Shown here in pieces: positions 1-12,858 of a stretch of DNA of 64,000 nucleotides. Position numbers and translations under genes: made by a program. The stretch lies in contig OY743189.1 in assembly GCA_963555705.1 (NCBI GenBank), positions 4,853,501 through 4,917,500 of the forward strand, read 5' to 3'. How positions within the stretch are numbered: position 1 is the stretch's first letter; every line of letters begins with the position of its first letter. The notes under the pieces are model-generated. The model saw nothing but the letters and a program-made list of their open reading frames with translations. It ran no database searches and was not told the origin of the DNA. Source of the DNA: Ligustrum vulgare (taxonomy: Eukaryota > Streptophyta > Magnoliopsida > Lamiales > Oleaceae).

Positions 1-1165
1 ACGAATAAAGCATTGAATGACCCACCTAGAGATTCCACATAGATAACTATTCAAGAGTTAGTGGTGAATCTCTAATGTGTGGTTATGGATTTTGTCCTTT
101 AACTTAAGGATATCATAGAATCTTATGTGATGATAATTATGATTTGGTGAGCGTTAATGTTGGCTCTGGAGAGGGAGTCATCAGGATGATGTCATACGAG
201 TATAACGAGAGTCATATGAAGGTTGTGTATGTCCAGCATGAGGACTCGTCAGTCGTGGATAGTAGGAAATTATAACCTATATTTCGTCCACTTGAGTTAA
301 TGTAAAGTCCTCAGTCGGGGTGAAGTTATGAGTTGAAAAGATGTTTTCAGTCATAACAAGATCAACTATGAGAAAGGGTGAATAACATAATTGGTTGAAA
401 TGAGATTGACGCTATCGATATCTTTTAATCAATTAGTTTATATTGATGAATGGATTATATTTCCATGGTAATTGCACATAAACAGGTCTTGTCATGCCAC
501 GTGGTTTTTTCTTCCACATGGATTTTCCTTGACACATTACTAGATGTCACCTTGGACGGCGACATAAGTTAATCGATCTTGGTGAGTCGAGGATGAATTA
601 GAAATAGAGATTTCAATTCATCTTATTATTCCAATTAGATTGGAATAATAATAACACGATGTTTTTCATCGTGAATGGAACCTAATAGGTCACTCACAAA
701 ATGTAAGAATTGAGTATCTAGAATCTTGTCCAAGTGGGAATTGTTAGAATTAATGTACAAGTCTATTTAGCTGGGTCGAACTTTAAATATGAATAATTAA
801 TCTAGGGCCCTATTCTGAATAGGGTTAGGGTTCTTAGGTACACATATTAATAAGTGCACTATTGTAGAGAAATCAAGAGAGAGTTGCATTTTAGTAATAT
901 TCTAGCGCAGGATTTTTCTTGAAAAAATCAATATTCTCTCAATTTCATTCCAACTGTTGGAGGTTGATGGAGTTCCGGATTCAACTCGCTGTGTGGATTC
1001 TGCTAGAGGATGGAAAATTGGACAACTGGTGGTGGTGACAAGTTTATACATCCTACACCAGAATTCAGATATATGAGATTCATCAAGGTACTATCTTATC
1101 ATAAATTCTATCTAAGTCCAAGGTTGATCCGGGCTTATGCTTTTGAGACTTGTACACGTATGACC
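1..1165. other. Non-coding, repeat-derived sequence of unknown class
   Basis: No reading frame of note is present. The stretch between about 420 and 1165 has the texture of an LTR or leader: a GAATAGGGTTAGGGTTCTTAGG-like promoter-proximal zone near 815, a purine-rich AGAGAGAG segment near 870, and then GC-richer sequence up to an abrupt change at about 1165 where a gypsy polyprotein begins mid-domain. I infer that an unidentified element ends here, but I could not find its other end or a target-site duplication. Confidence 0.35.
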
Positions 1166-3745
1166 TGAAACCTTACATAACGCAGCACCAATTTCTAAGG
1201 CCCCATACAGAATGACACCTAAGGAACTTCAAGAATTGAAGTTACAATTGGAGGAGTTGTTGGAAAAAGGTTTCATTCGACCAAGTGTATCACCTTGGGG
1301 CGCTCCAATACTTTTTGTAAAAAAGAAAGATGGGAGTATGAGGAAGTGCATTGACTATTGAGAGTTGAACCATCTGACTATCAAAATAGATACCATTTGC
1401 TAAGAATAGAAGAATAGAAGATACCAGTTAAGGGGTGCGATAGTATTTTCTAGGATTGATTTGAGGTTAGGGTATCATCAATTGAAGGTCAAGGCAAATG
1501 ACATACCAAAGACTTCTTTCAGGACTCAATATGGACATTAACTGAAGGTCAAGGCAAATGACAACTTCAAGTAGTACTCGAGACTTTGAGGAGTGAGAAA
1601 TTACATGCCAAATTCAAGAAGTGCGAATTTTTGCTCAAATGAGTGGGTTTCCTTAGTCATGTGGTAACCGCACAGGGTATTGAGGTGGACTCAACTAAAG
1701 TGGAAGCATTAAAAAATTGGCCTAGACCAACCAGTGTAGGTGAAGACCACCTAGTGTGGGTGAAGTTCATAGTTTCTTGGGGTTAGCTAGTGATTCTAGG
1801 AGATTTATCGAGGGTTTCTCAAAGATAGCGGGGCTAATGACTCAGTTGACTAGAAAGGGTGTGAAACTTCAATGAACAGAAAATGTGAGAAATGTTTCCA
1901 AGAACTCAAACAAATATTTGTTTCAACTTCTGTATTGACAATACCTGAAGGTTTTGATAAGTTTGTAATTTATAGTGACGCCTCCAAGCAGGGTTTGGGA
2001 TGTGTTCTTAGGCAAGATGGAAAAGTAGTTGCTTATGCCTCAAGACAGTTGAAGCAGTATGAATAGAACTATCTAACGCAGGACTTGGAGCCTGCGGGAG
2101 TAGTTCACACCTTAAAGATCGGACGTCATTATCTCTATGTTGGAAAATGTGAAATCAATACAGACCACGAGAGTCTCAAGTGCTTCTTTAAACAGAAGAA
2201 ACTGAACATGAGACAGAGGAGATGGTTGGAATTCGTGAAGAATTAGTAAAGAAACAATTCTTTATCATTCGAGTAAGGCTAATGTAATCACAGAGACCTT
2301 AAGCAAGAAGACAGGATCACAGTTAGCTCTTTTACCCATGGTGCAGGAAATTGATAAAGCATTTTTAGAAATTGAGATTAGAAGTCATCACACCATCGAT
2401 TCAAACTTCAGCAAGAATCTTTAATTATTCGACCTAAGCTGAGGGATCTAATAAGGGAAGCACAAAATATGGACCCATTTCTATAAAAGATTAAGGTTGA
2501 AGTTGGTACAAGAAAACAAAGTGGATTTGAAATATCTGCAAATAATGCAGTGAGTTTTAAAGGAAGGTTGTGTGTAAGGACGAAAGTATAAGAAATGAGA
2601 TATTGGAAGTAGCACATTCTGCTCCATATGCTACGCATCCAGGCGGTACAAAATGTATCGAGATCTTCGAAATACATTTTAGTGGAAAAACATGAAGAGA
2701 GAAATTGGTCTATTTGTGGAGAAATGTATCATTTGTCAGCAAGTCAAGGCAGAACATCAAAGGCCATTAGGGCTATTGAAACTATTGGATATTCCAGAAT
2801 GGATATGGGAACAAACAGCGATCGGTTTTGTGGTAGGCTTTCCAAGATTAGCTATAGGTCACAATGTTATTTGGGTAGTGCTTGACCATTTGACAAAGTT
2901 AGCCAATTTTCTACCAATCAAAATCAATTTCAATAAGGAGCAGTTAGCACTACTATGTATCAAAGAAATAGTCGGTTGCATGGAGTTCCAATGATCATTA
3001 TTTCTGATAGAGATCCCAGGTTTACATCAAAATTTTGGAAGAGCTTGCAATGAGCTATGGGAAAGAAATTGAAGTTTAGCACTTCTTATCATCCATAGAC
3101 GGATGGACAATAAAAAAGAACCATTCAAATTCCAGAAGACATGTTGAGGGCATGTAGTTTGGATCTTGGAGGTAGCTAGGAGACATATCTACTGTTAGTG
3201 GAGTTTGCTTACAACAATAGCTTTCAAACGACCATAGGTATGGCACCATATGAAGCTCTTTATGGTAGAAAGTAAATATCTCTTATACATTAGGATAAGG
3301 TTGGAGAGAAAAGAGTTTTCGGTCCAAAAATCATTGAACGAACAGTTCAGGCAGTTGATATAAAATTAGAACAAGAATAAAGACATCACAAGATCGATAA
3401 AAGAGTTATGCAATGGTAGAAGAAATTAGTTGAAATTTCAAGTGGGTTACAAAGTCTTTCTAAAATTAGCACAAATGAAGGGTGAATTGGGATTTGCACA
3501 GAAATGGAAGTTGAGACCGCGATTCATTAGTCCTTTCAAAATTCTTGAAAGGATTGGTAATTTGTCTTATCAACTTGCCTTACCACCTGAACTAGCTATA
3601 GTACATAATGTGTTCCATATTTTGATGCTCAGAAAATATATTCACGATTTCAATCATGTGGTAAATTATCAAAATTTGAAAGTACTAAAAGATTTGTCAT
3701 ACAAAGAAATCTCGATGATAATTTTGGATAGAAAAGTACATCAAA
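1166..3745 (+). pseudogene. Ty3/gypsy polyprotein remnant: RT, RNase H, integrase
   Basis: This is the decayed pol of a chromovirus-type Ty3/gypsy element. It starts mid-polyprotein with the RT entry motif ([10 protein letters not shown] at about 1185). RT blocks follow ([21 protein letters not shown], then [14 protein letters not shown]), then RNase H (VIYSDASKQGLGCVL, about 1965). Next is the integrase zinc finger (H..H near 2620, CIICQQVKAEHQRP near 2725), an integrase core ([12 protein letters not shown] near 3005, FAYNNSFQT near 3205), and the C-terminal domain (HNVFHILMLRKYI near 3605). Stops and frameshifts are frequent. The RT segment with the catalytic YxDD box is missing. The first catalytic Asp of integrase (normally T-M-D-F) reads A-I-G-F. 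The remnant is non-functional and stops at an inserted solo LTR. Confidence 0.9.
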
Positions 3746-6562
3746 TGTATAATACCCCGAACTTCAAACAAAAACATGGCCAATATCATTCATGCATCAC
3801 ATATTATTGACATTGCCATTTGCATTTATATTGATAATTCATTGTGCTTTCTGTTGAAATGATACATTCAATTATTGAGGTTTTAATGTATTATTCTTCA
3901 AACTTCCCGACTTAGGTGATCAATTTTATGTTGAGCTATGGTGAAAAATTAGTTGATAAAGTGGTGGATAATGAATTGTTACTCAACAATAATTTGGAAA
4001 GCATCGTACTTATGATTGGTGATATCTTACACTTTTATTTAAGATTGATTAAGGCTATCCTAACACCTAGTAAGAATGTAACACAATTTGGATATTAGTT
4101 ATAAGATGGTATGATCACGATGTAATATTAATAGGCTCAAGTGAAGTGATAAGTATTGAAGTGGGAATTATAGAAATCGGCGGAGGATCGGAAGTCAATC
4201 GGGAACGAATTCGAATTAACAGTTAAGGAAATTACTTTGTAATCAAAATTAGGATCCAATGGTTATTAAATTACATGGTATACATCATGAAATATTTCAA
4301 GGACACGTGATTTGAACTTGAGAATGTTGGTATAAAATCAGAATTTAAAAGAAGCTGCCACCTCATGCTTGTTTACATACACTTGTGCTTTGGTTCTTGT
4401 TACTTAAACCCTAAGTAATTACCACAACTCTAGCTCATATAACCCTTATCTATACCAATTAATACATAAAAAAATCCCTAAAGACATTCTCAAATGCTCC
4501 CCCAGTGAGAGAGAAAACAAGGAAGCTAAACAGAAGTAGGAAAAATATAATCTAGGAGCTGAGATCCTGCACAAGTAAGCATCACGATTTTGAAGTTTTT
4601 AATCCATTACTTTTGAGTGTTTTATGACCTATTTAATCTCGAACTTTATTTAGGTGATGTTGGTATGTTTTGGTGAATTTATGATGACAAGAGAATGGTT
4701 ATTGATTGAAAGAAAGTGGGTACAACTTTATAGGCAGATACTGGTATTGTTGGACTTTGATAATTTAGCAATTGGTTTTGAATTATATCTTGAGGAATAC
4801 TATATTTATCCATTTAAATATGTTTATATATGATTTAGAGGTGTTTAAATGAATCTTAGAGGGGTAGAAGCTAACTTGAAGCATGATAATTAAAATGGAA
4901 CTCAAAACAACATTTATGAAATTCTTGGTTTGATGTATTCGGTTTGATGTATTGTAAAATGAACAGAATTTTGGGACATGATTACCTTCATATACATGTC
5001 CAAAATTTATGGCAAGAATTTTGGAATGATTGGATACGATTAATGGTGTGAAACCGTGAATGAAACCAACCTGCGCAGCAATCGAGGCATAAAAACAAAA
5101 TCTGTCTGTTTTAAGATTTTATGTAGTTTCACCCTTGCGTAAATACCATTCACCTCTAAATATTGGGAAGTTTATTTGAATAAGTGTTAGGACATTATTG
5201 ATCTAAATAAATATATTTTACATCCATTGAATTTGGAAATGGGGGAAATTTTGGGGCTACTACTTGAAGTTCTAATATTATCTAGATTATCTTGACATTA
5301 ATGGTCATAGTGAAGGAATGTGTGTATTAAGCTTATGAACTTAAGAGCCACGTTTGATACTAAGTAACAATATAATTTGTTTGCCGCCTTTAAGTGAAAA
5401 CAGGGACTTGACTTACACCTGTAGTGAACACACACACACACAGGTGAAGGGTAAGTAAAAATCCATTTACAATTACAATGCAAGAGCATAGTAATTGTTG
5501 GAAAGCTTTATATCTTATGTTGAAAATGATGATTGAATATGTGTTCTAGACATCATTTTTATCATGTATTTTATGCATGAGTATTGGCACATGCATGGAC
5601 GACATAACATAAAGTTTGATAGCTAGCATGCATGACATGATTTGAGAAGTGAATCGTATTACAAAATGTTTTATTGACCACTACTAGGGAACCGAGGCAT
5701 GCTGTGATATTTGTTGCCAAGTAAATGAGTCATCTTGGTGAACAAAAGAAGAGATAGGGGGAGTCCTTAGTGGGTTATAGGAGGGTGGACGATTTGACTG
5801 TGCCTTTTTATATTATGATTATTGACATCGTGTGTGGGATACTTCTTGGGTGGTCATAGAGTCCGATAGGAGATGTACCTCTAGTAGTCACATGAGGCTT
5901 GTCCACTCGACTGTGTCGATGACAAATTAGCCATTGGATTATTGATATAGATTTGATATTGCGCAGAGCTCTTTCCGGTGCATAGTAGATTGGTCAAGGG
6001 CCCAATGAAAAGAAATGATTTCAATCAAAATGTTTTGAGCTCATCTTGGTTAATATTTGAATATGATGCATTTATAACCTTATGTTTTTTAAGGAAATTG
6101 CATGATTGTATTCATAATCATGGCGTGCATGATTTTTACTTATTGGGCATTAGCTCATACAGTTCTTGCATTGTAGATGAGCATAAAACTTCATAAATGA
6201 CATTGTTGGCTGTGAAGTTCTTAAAGGATTTCGAGGGTTGATGTACATGGATGATGACCTACATGGTTATTTCGTGGGCTATCATTTCGTTCTAAAATAT
6301 TTTGTACTCTATTTTGGAATCTTGTAATGCATGTACATATGATTTATAAAGTGGGGATATTTATACTTTTGTAATCTCAATATAAAATATTTTCAGTAAG
6401 TCTATATAGTTTTTTATTTCGATATATTATTGTTATATTGTGAGAATGCTTACGCCATGTTTTTTTTTTTTTTTTTAAAAAAAAGTTCCAAATTTTAATC
6501 GAGTAATTAGTTTCAGCCTTTATACAAATATACAAAATTGTCTATTAAAAAGGGGTGTGACA
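3746..6562. mobile_element. Solo LTR, 2.8 kb, Tekay/Del-like
   Basis: The element begins TGTATAATACCCC and ends GGGGTGTGACA, an imperfect terminal inverted repeat of the kind seen in long chromovirus LTRs. It separates two parts of one chromodomain reading frame: ...ILDRKVHQ before it and LRNKEVPLVKV after it. No internal coding region exists, so I read it as a solo LTR left by LTR-LTR recombination. The flanks (TCAAA and ACTCA) are not a clean duplication, so the junction has decayed. There is a CA microsatellite near 5430 and a promoter-like CTCATATAACCC segment near 4433. The small open frames inside are chance. Confidence 0.7.
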
Positions 6563-6690
6563 ACTCAGAAACAAAGAAGTTCCTCTAGTTAAGGTCTAAT
6601 GGAGAAATCATGGACCTAACGAGTTAACTTGGGAAATGGGAGATTGTGAAGTCTCGAAAAAAATTCATGAAGTAGAATTTATTTTCTTTA
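6563..6690 (+). pseudogene. Chromodomain end of the interrupted gypsy polyprotein
   Basis: The reading frame LRNKEVPLVKV-stop-WRNHGPNELTWE continues the chromodomain that was cut at 3745. It matches the layout of the second gypsy fragment in this window (LRNREVPLVKIQWGRHGKDEATWE near 42770). The conserved chromodomain pattern V-P-L-V-K-V/I-x-W...A/L-T-W-E is clear. There is one in-frame stop, and homology fades after about 6690. Confidence 0.75.
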
Positions 6691-6976
6691 CATGCTATAT
6701 TTCATATACCTTGAAAGTAAGGTATCAAAGTGGTAATATAATAAATTTCTATTTTATAGTCAAATATATAGATTTTTTTTGGGCATAGATAAATATATCA
6801 ATATTGGACTCGTTGGATAACTCGTAATTAATCATGTTTCAGTTTATTCAAGTTGTTATATTTTGGTTTTAGATCAAATAAATATTGTATTTATTTGGAG
6901 TGATTTCACGTGTGAAACATAAGGTAAAAGGTAGTTTGGATTTTAGTGGTTTAACTTTGAAATTTATATACATGTA
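6691..6976. other. AT-rich sequence without recognised features
   Basis: No coding frame and no clear repeat boundary. It may include the degraded 3' part of the gypsy element. Confidence 0.3.
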
Positions 6977-7538
6977 TCTATATAAATAGGATAATCGTCA
7001 CCATTTTACATACATAATTTTTCGCCCATTTTCACTTACCATTTTAGGAAATTTTTTATTTTTATCAATTTATTTCGTGAAAAAAAAAATCCATAAAAAG
7101 TCGATTTATATATATTATTTTTTTTCTTTTGATAATTATTGCATTATTTTGAAGTCGAAGATATGCAATATGGGTGTCAAATCCAAGATCTCAACGAGAA
7201 GTTTAATACAAGCTAAAAAGTGAAACTCTAAACATATCATTCGTAAATGATTAATTTCACTTATACTTTTTACTTTTTCTAACATCCAATCTTTTTAATT
7301 TATCTTAAATTTAAGTCCTAAAATTATACATGTCATTTCTTACATAAATTCAATTTGACCTAAATGATTAATTTTGAATTTTTTTCTTATCAAATTGAAA
7401 GAAATAATAGATATTCAATCTTTCTAAATAAACTCAATTAAATCAGTTAATTATCTACAACTTTAAATTCCGATAAACTCATTGATTCAATTTATGAAAT
7501 AGAAAGTGTTAGAAAAATCATCTATCTATCCTTATATC

Positions 7539-7573
<35 letters not shown>

Positions 7574-8185
7574 AGGATAGGATAACCATCATTATGTTAA
7601 ACACATATTTCCTGTCCATTTTCATTTGTCATTTTAGGAAATTTTTTATTTTTATCAATTTATTTTAACACTTGAATTAGGAAAGTTAAATTAATGCATG
7701 CAGTAAATGATGGATTTGTAAAAAAAAAATTAAGTTTGTCACGTGTAAGTTTAACAAATTGCAACATTTAATTTAAGTTTTAGCAATTTTTCATTTTTTA
7801 AAATGTTTGGTAAATTTTGTTAGATAAATTAATTCTGTAAATGTCTATTAGCCTCTTTATTTCATTTAACGATTTGAAAATTGTAAACATTTCAACTTTT
7901 AGAAATCAAAAAATTGTAAGCTCGACTTCAATCATCAAATCAGATTTGTAAAGTACAGAATAAGTCATATGTCCATATATTGCTTCGCCTAAATGGACAA
8001 AGAAAACTAGAGAATAAATAATTAGCTGTTAAAAAAATATTCAAGTCGCAATTTATGTTTTACTTTTCTAAGTATTTTTCATTATATATAAATGCACAAT
8101 TTGTATCGGACATTGTATTTTTACAACTTATTCAATAAATAATTGTCAATTATATCTTCCGTACATCGCACGGGTGCAATTAAAT
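6977..8185 (+). mobile_element. Degenerate non-autonomous Helitron candidate
   Basis: The 5' end reads A|TCTATATAAATAGGA, followed by the TTTCGCCCATTTTCACTTACC block. This matches the well-formed Helitron start at 10413 (TCTATATTATATAT... CCCGCCCATTTTCAGTTTC). The 3' side has the hairpin CCGTACATCGCACGGG at about 8159, like the 3' hairpin of the copy ending at 14247, but the terminal CTAG is eroded. A second copy of the 5'-proximal block lies at about 7575-7670, so the element carries an internal duplication. It encodes no Rep/helicase. Confidence 0.5.
7543..7569. repeat. (AC)n microsatellite
   Basis: About 13 uninterrupted AC dinucleotides lie just upstream of the duplicated 5' block of the Helitron candidate. 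Confidence 0.95.
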
Positions 8186-9168
8186 TATCTCAAAAGATTT
8201 CCCTTGTGTCTCACATTCTTACTATCTTTTAACCACTCAAACATATCTTTCTCAGGGCATCTCTATTTTTATTTCCTTTGCACATTTTACTTTAACTAGA
8301 AAACAAATAAAATACTTTCAAAGTTCTACGTTTCTGAGGAAGAAGCAGTATTATTATTATATTTAGAGCAGTTTCAAGGAGTACGAAAAAACAACTTTTT
8401 GTGTGCATAAAACAAAGTTTTCAAAGGTTTAAGATAGGATAACGAGATGCTGTTGATGTATGCCTTTTAAATTATTTTACATGTTATTGAATTATTATAC
8501 ATATAAAAGTTAAAGACGTGATATGATATGATGTTTATATGCCCATTCGATACCAAAGATATGATATGTAATGAGTTCTTACCGGTTTCTAAAAATATGG
8601 TGACGATATGATATCTTTGACACATGCGTTGATTACTTTTATTCGGGATTGCACCATTATTATCGTTTCCTACTGAGTATTTCCATATACTCACACCTAT
8701 TTCCCATAGGTTAGAACGTGTCGTTAGTTAGCAGTTGATGCGGTGTAGTCATGATGCTGGATCTATTTATGGTAATAAAGAAATTAAATTTTGTGTCATC
8801 TATTTGAGTAATTTTATTTCCAGCAGAATTTTATTTCATTAATTTATGGATCTCTTTCTTATTTGTTTCTCAAATTGGAAAAAGATTAGTATTAACGTTG
8901 TTAAAAAAGCGTTAGACGTAAATTTGATAAGATGTGCATTTTCACATTTGCAATTGTCAGACGTGTATTACATATGTTACAGTTCCTTTATTGTCTATTT
9001 ATCTGTTCCATTTTTTTCCACTGTGAGAGAGAGTTGATTGGTGAGATGAATTAAGTGAAATATTGCTTGGAAGTTGGAGAATTCCTAATTTCTCTACAAT
9101 CAATAATCTGACTTTAAAAGAGACTTGACATGTCTATTTAACTTCTTGGTGATGCAACATACCTATTA
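8186..9168. other. Non-coding, possible old LTR debris
   Basis: There is no coding frame. Around 8640-8720 a pattern of TACTGAGTATTTCC, then TATACTCACACC, then CCATAGG resembles the transcribed part of chromovirus LTRs, but no LTR ends are identifiable. Confidence 0.3.
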
Positions 9169-10130
9169 TGTAACGATCCGGATTTTTCCAAATAATAAAC
9201 CCTGAAATGTTATTAACGGAGTGTTCGGTGGCTTAAATGGCTTAAGCCGCCGTTTGTTTTTTGAATTTTTGATATTTTTTAGGTAAATTAATGATTAAAA
9301 ATTGGAGAGAGAAAATATGTGTGTTTAAAAAGTATTTTGAGAAATTGTGTTGTTTATAAATTGTAATCATTACGTAAAAGAACGGAGTGTAAAATAACTT
9401 GACATAAATGCGAAAGCGTAAAAACCAGATACTCTTTTACTTTTAAAAATAAATGATATTCAAAAACTTGCCAAACGTGAAATTGAAAAAGATTTTCCAA
9501 TTAAATCATAATAATCGAACTTTAAAAAAATAAACATCTCTTAACAATAAATAATCTGATATAGAAAACTTAATGCTTTTGAATTCTTTCAAATCCCTTG
9601 GCAGTCCACATCACTATTCCACCACAGATTTAATCGACCCGAACTAGCCTGAAAAATTTTAAAGTAAGAGTGAGTATTTAAAAATGCTCAGTAAAATACG
9701 TACAAATTCCAATTCAACATACTATAAATATACGGTACATTCAATACAAAACATTTTTGTCGTTTAGAACAGCTGATCGCAGTAACATCTAGCTCAAGGA
9801 ATTTCTTAAAATCCTCACATTGATCCCAAATGATTTAACCTTGATCAAAGGATTTAACATAGCATCCGAGGTATTTAACTATCATCTTGAAGGATTTAAT
9901 TTTGAAATTAACCTGAAGGCCTAGAGCATTAAAAGTAACAATATATAGATATTATGAAAAATTAGAATTAAATCACTTGAACGTAATGTTTCTTACCTTG
10001 ATAGATCAAAAGATTTACTGAAATAAAGTATTAACACGCGTTGAAGTGGAATTGCCAAAATTGCTCCTTTGAAGGAAGAAATATGCATGTGTTTGTGTGA
10101 GAGAGAGAGAGAGAGAGGGGGAGATAATAT

Positions 10131-10254
10131 GTTCTCAACAGTGGAGAACATATTTCATACTCATAAGCAATTTGATTGATGGTGGGAGTGGGCCTCACTA
10201 CCCACCCACCAATAGTAGAGGTACGGGTTTGAAATATGTTTTCCACCATGGAGA
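10131..10254. repeat. Inverted-repeat (MITE-like) hairpin
   Basis: The arm at 10131-10160 contains CAGTGGAGAACATATTTCAT. The arm at 10228-10254 contains GAAATATGTTTTCCACCATG. They are reverse complements apart from a few mismatches and enclose about 65 bp containing GTGGGAGTGGGCCTCACTAC, itself partly palindromic. It is preceded by a (GA)n run (10100-10117) and followed by (AT)n and poly-T. Open frames on both strands here are by-products of the palindrome. Confidence 0.6.
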
Positions 10255-10483
10255 ATATATATATATATATTTTTTTTTTTATTTTTTTTTTTTATTTATT
10301 TATTTTTTTTTTTATTTGAAGAGTTCAATGTGGATTTTCATTGGAAGTAGGATTCTATTTAAATTTAAATTAAACAGGAAACGATGAATATCAAATAGAA
10401 CTAAGGTTGTAATCTATATTATATATTAAAGCAGAACAGCCGTCAAAATTTTTCCCGCCCATTTTCAGTTTCTATTTTTGGAA

Positions 10484-10619
10484 TTTTTTTTTTTTTTTTT
10501 CAATTGAATTTCCGGAATTGGAAAATGAGTTGTTGACAATTAATGAGACATTTAATATGGGAAAGTGTGTAATGCATTGTAAATAGGCACTTGACTACAT
10601 GTATTGAATGCTAATAGTT

Positions 10620-10668
<49 letters not shown>

Positions 10669-11078
10669 TTAGGGAACTATATTCATACAACACATTTTTT
10701 AAAATTTACACCATAGTTTAATTGCGAGATAGATCTTCGGTGTTTGTTTAGTTTTGCTTTTATATCCTTAACTTTTTTTAATCGCATTGTTATTTATAAC
10801 ATTCAATTAATTAATAAATTTTATTTCTAATCGCAATTTCTATTCAAATATTCTGCTAATTTGCATTGAAAGGATGTGCAAATATTTTTTTTAACTTTTG
10901 TATTAATTATTTATTTTGATTATTTAAAAATATGAGAGATAAATAAGTGTTTTTTTTTTCAATTGAATTTCCGGAATTGGGAAATGAGTTGTTGACAATT
11001 AATGAGACATTTAATGTGGGAAAGTGTGTAATGCATTGTAAATAGGCACTTGATTACATGTATTGAATGCTAATAGGT

Positions 11079-11159
<81 letters not shown>

Positions 11160-11476
11160 ATATAATATAATATAATATAACATATTATTTTAGGGAACTA
11201 TATTCATACAACACATTTTTTAAAATTTACACCATAGTTTAATTGCAAGATAGATCTTCGGTGTTTGTTTAGTTTTGCTTTTATATCCTTAACTTTTTTT
11301 AATCGCATTGTTATTTATAACATTCAATTAATTAATAAATTTTATTTCTAATCGCAATTTCTATTCAAATATTCTGCTAATTTGCATTGAAATGATGTGC
11401 AAATATTTTTTTTAACTTTTGTATTAATTATTTATTTTGATTATTTAAAAATATGAGAAATAAATAAGTGTTTTTC
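10484..11476. repeat. Tandem duplication of about 470-520 bp
   Basis: Two near-identical copies lie head to tail (about 10484-10949 and 10950-11476). Each starts with a T-run, CAATTGAATTTCCGGAATTG and GTTGTTGACAATTAATGAGA, and ends AAATAAGTG plus a T-run. Their main difference is the TA microsatellite: about 20 TA units at 10624-10665 against about 36 units plus an ATAAT run at 11083-11185. The T-runs at the junctions suggest slippage or unequal exchange. Confidence 0.9.
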
Positions 11477-12248
11477 GCCAACAAAACAAATATATTGAAC
11501 AAAAATCGTCTCAAAAGACAAGATGTAGAAATTAATAAAGAGTTGATGAGAAAAAAATTATAAAAATTTTTAATATAACTATTATAATTTGAAGTAGTTT
11601 TATTGTTTGTAAAATTTTAATAATTATTTTAATATAATATTATTTTTTATGCATTTTGTATACTGGATAAATTATGTATAAGTATTAAAAATTAACAAGC
11701 ACTTATCAAAATTCATATTGTTAAATTGCAACTTCCGTACATCATTTTTGTTTTCCAGTCTAAAATACTTTCCAAAAATTGAAATGCATTAATATTCATC
11801 ATTAATTTCTTTATAAAAAATAAATTTTATAAAGAAATTAATACATTTGGAAAACTACACATTAACTTTGAAAAACAAAAATAGCTTTACTTTTTCTTAC
11901 ATTATTTGTGCATTAATTAGATTAATATTTTATTAAACTTTAATATTTGTTCTTTTTTGTTTAGTTAAAAATATTAGTGACAAATAAGTTTGTTTACACT
12001 TCTTAATAGATTTTTTTTCTAGAAAGCAGTAATTTTTTTTTAGAAAACGGTGACTATTCATTTTTTTAATTATTTGAATTAAACTTGCTTGCATCAACGT
12101 AAGAGGTACTGATGATAATTAATAATTTATTGAAAGTAAAACTAAATATTATGTCATCACATTGATATACATTTGAATGGTATTATGAAAATCATTTTAC
12201 ATAGTGAAATTAATTACTATGTTATGGATAACGCGTTGACTGCATTTG

Positions 12249-12434
12249 GTCCCTGTTTGAGACCCATTATTTGGAATAATGTGATTTGGAATAGTAAATT
12301 TTTTAGAGAATGTGTAGTTAAAAATTGGAGAATATTTTTGGATTTATGTGTAGATTATTTTATTGGTATAATGTGTGGTTGAAAATGAGTTTTTAAAAAA
12401 TGAGATTTAAAAATAATAGGTACCAAACAGGGGC
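12249..12434. mobile_element. MITE, 186 bp, family member 1
   Basis: The terminal inverted repeats are GTCCCTGTTTGAGACC (left) and GGTACCAAACAGGGGC (right), matching at 13 of 16 positions. The outer flanks GATAACGCGTTGACTGCA and GATAATGCGTTTAGTGCA look like a long imperfect duplication. The body (GAATAATGTG...GTGTAGTTAAAAATTGG...GGTATAATGTGTGG) recurs at 16419-16583 and, less closely, at 48060-48216, so this is a multi-copy family. There is no coding capacity. The apparent open frame on the plus strand is a shadow. Confidence 0.65.
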
Positions 12435-12763
12435 TTGATAATGCGTTTAGTGCAATGGGAAATGAAATTGAAATTATTAAGGATGTTCATTTTAATACTT
12501 AAAAACGCAACTCCAAACAATGTGCAAATATCTGTTATTTTCGATAAAAAATAATATCAATTTTTTATCGAACAACAACTTCATTTTTTTTTTTTTGTGA
12601 AAAAATGTGGAAAACTTAATAACCATTTACTACTTAAATATATAAATTGATTTTTATTACTCAAAGAAGCTATTATAATTTGAAGTAGTTTTATTGTTTG
12701 TAAAATTTTATTAATTATTTTAATATATTATTTTTTATGCATTTTGTGTACGGGAGAAATCTT

Positions 12764-12767
12764 AATA

Positions 12768-12846
<79 letters not shown>

Positions 12847-12848
12847 TT
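12764..12848. repeat. (ATT)n microsatellite, about 26 units
   Basis: Long ATT array. It creates an artefactual poly-leucine frame on the plus strand that should not be called a gene. Confidence 0.97.
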
Positions 12849-12858
12849 ATTATATATA

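Noticed and set aside
815..835. Telomere-like AGGGTTAGGGTT and, at 4405, AAACCCTAA
   Set aside because: Only one or two units each, within LTR-like promoter DNA where such short motifs are common; not an interstitial telomere array.
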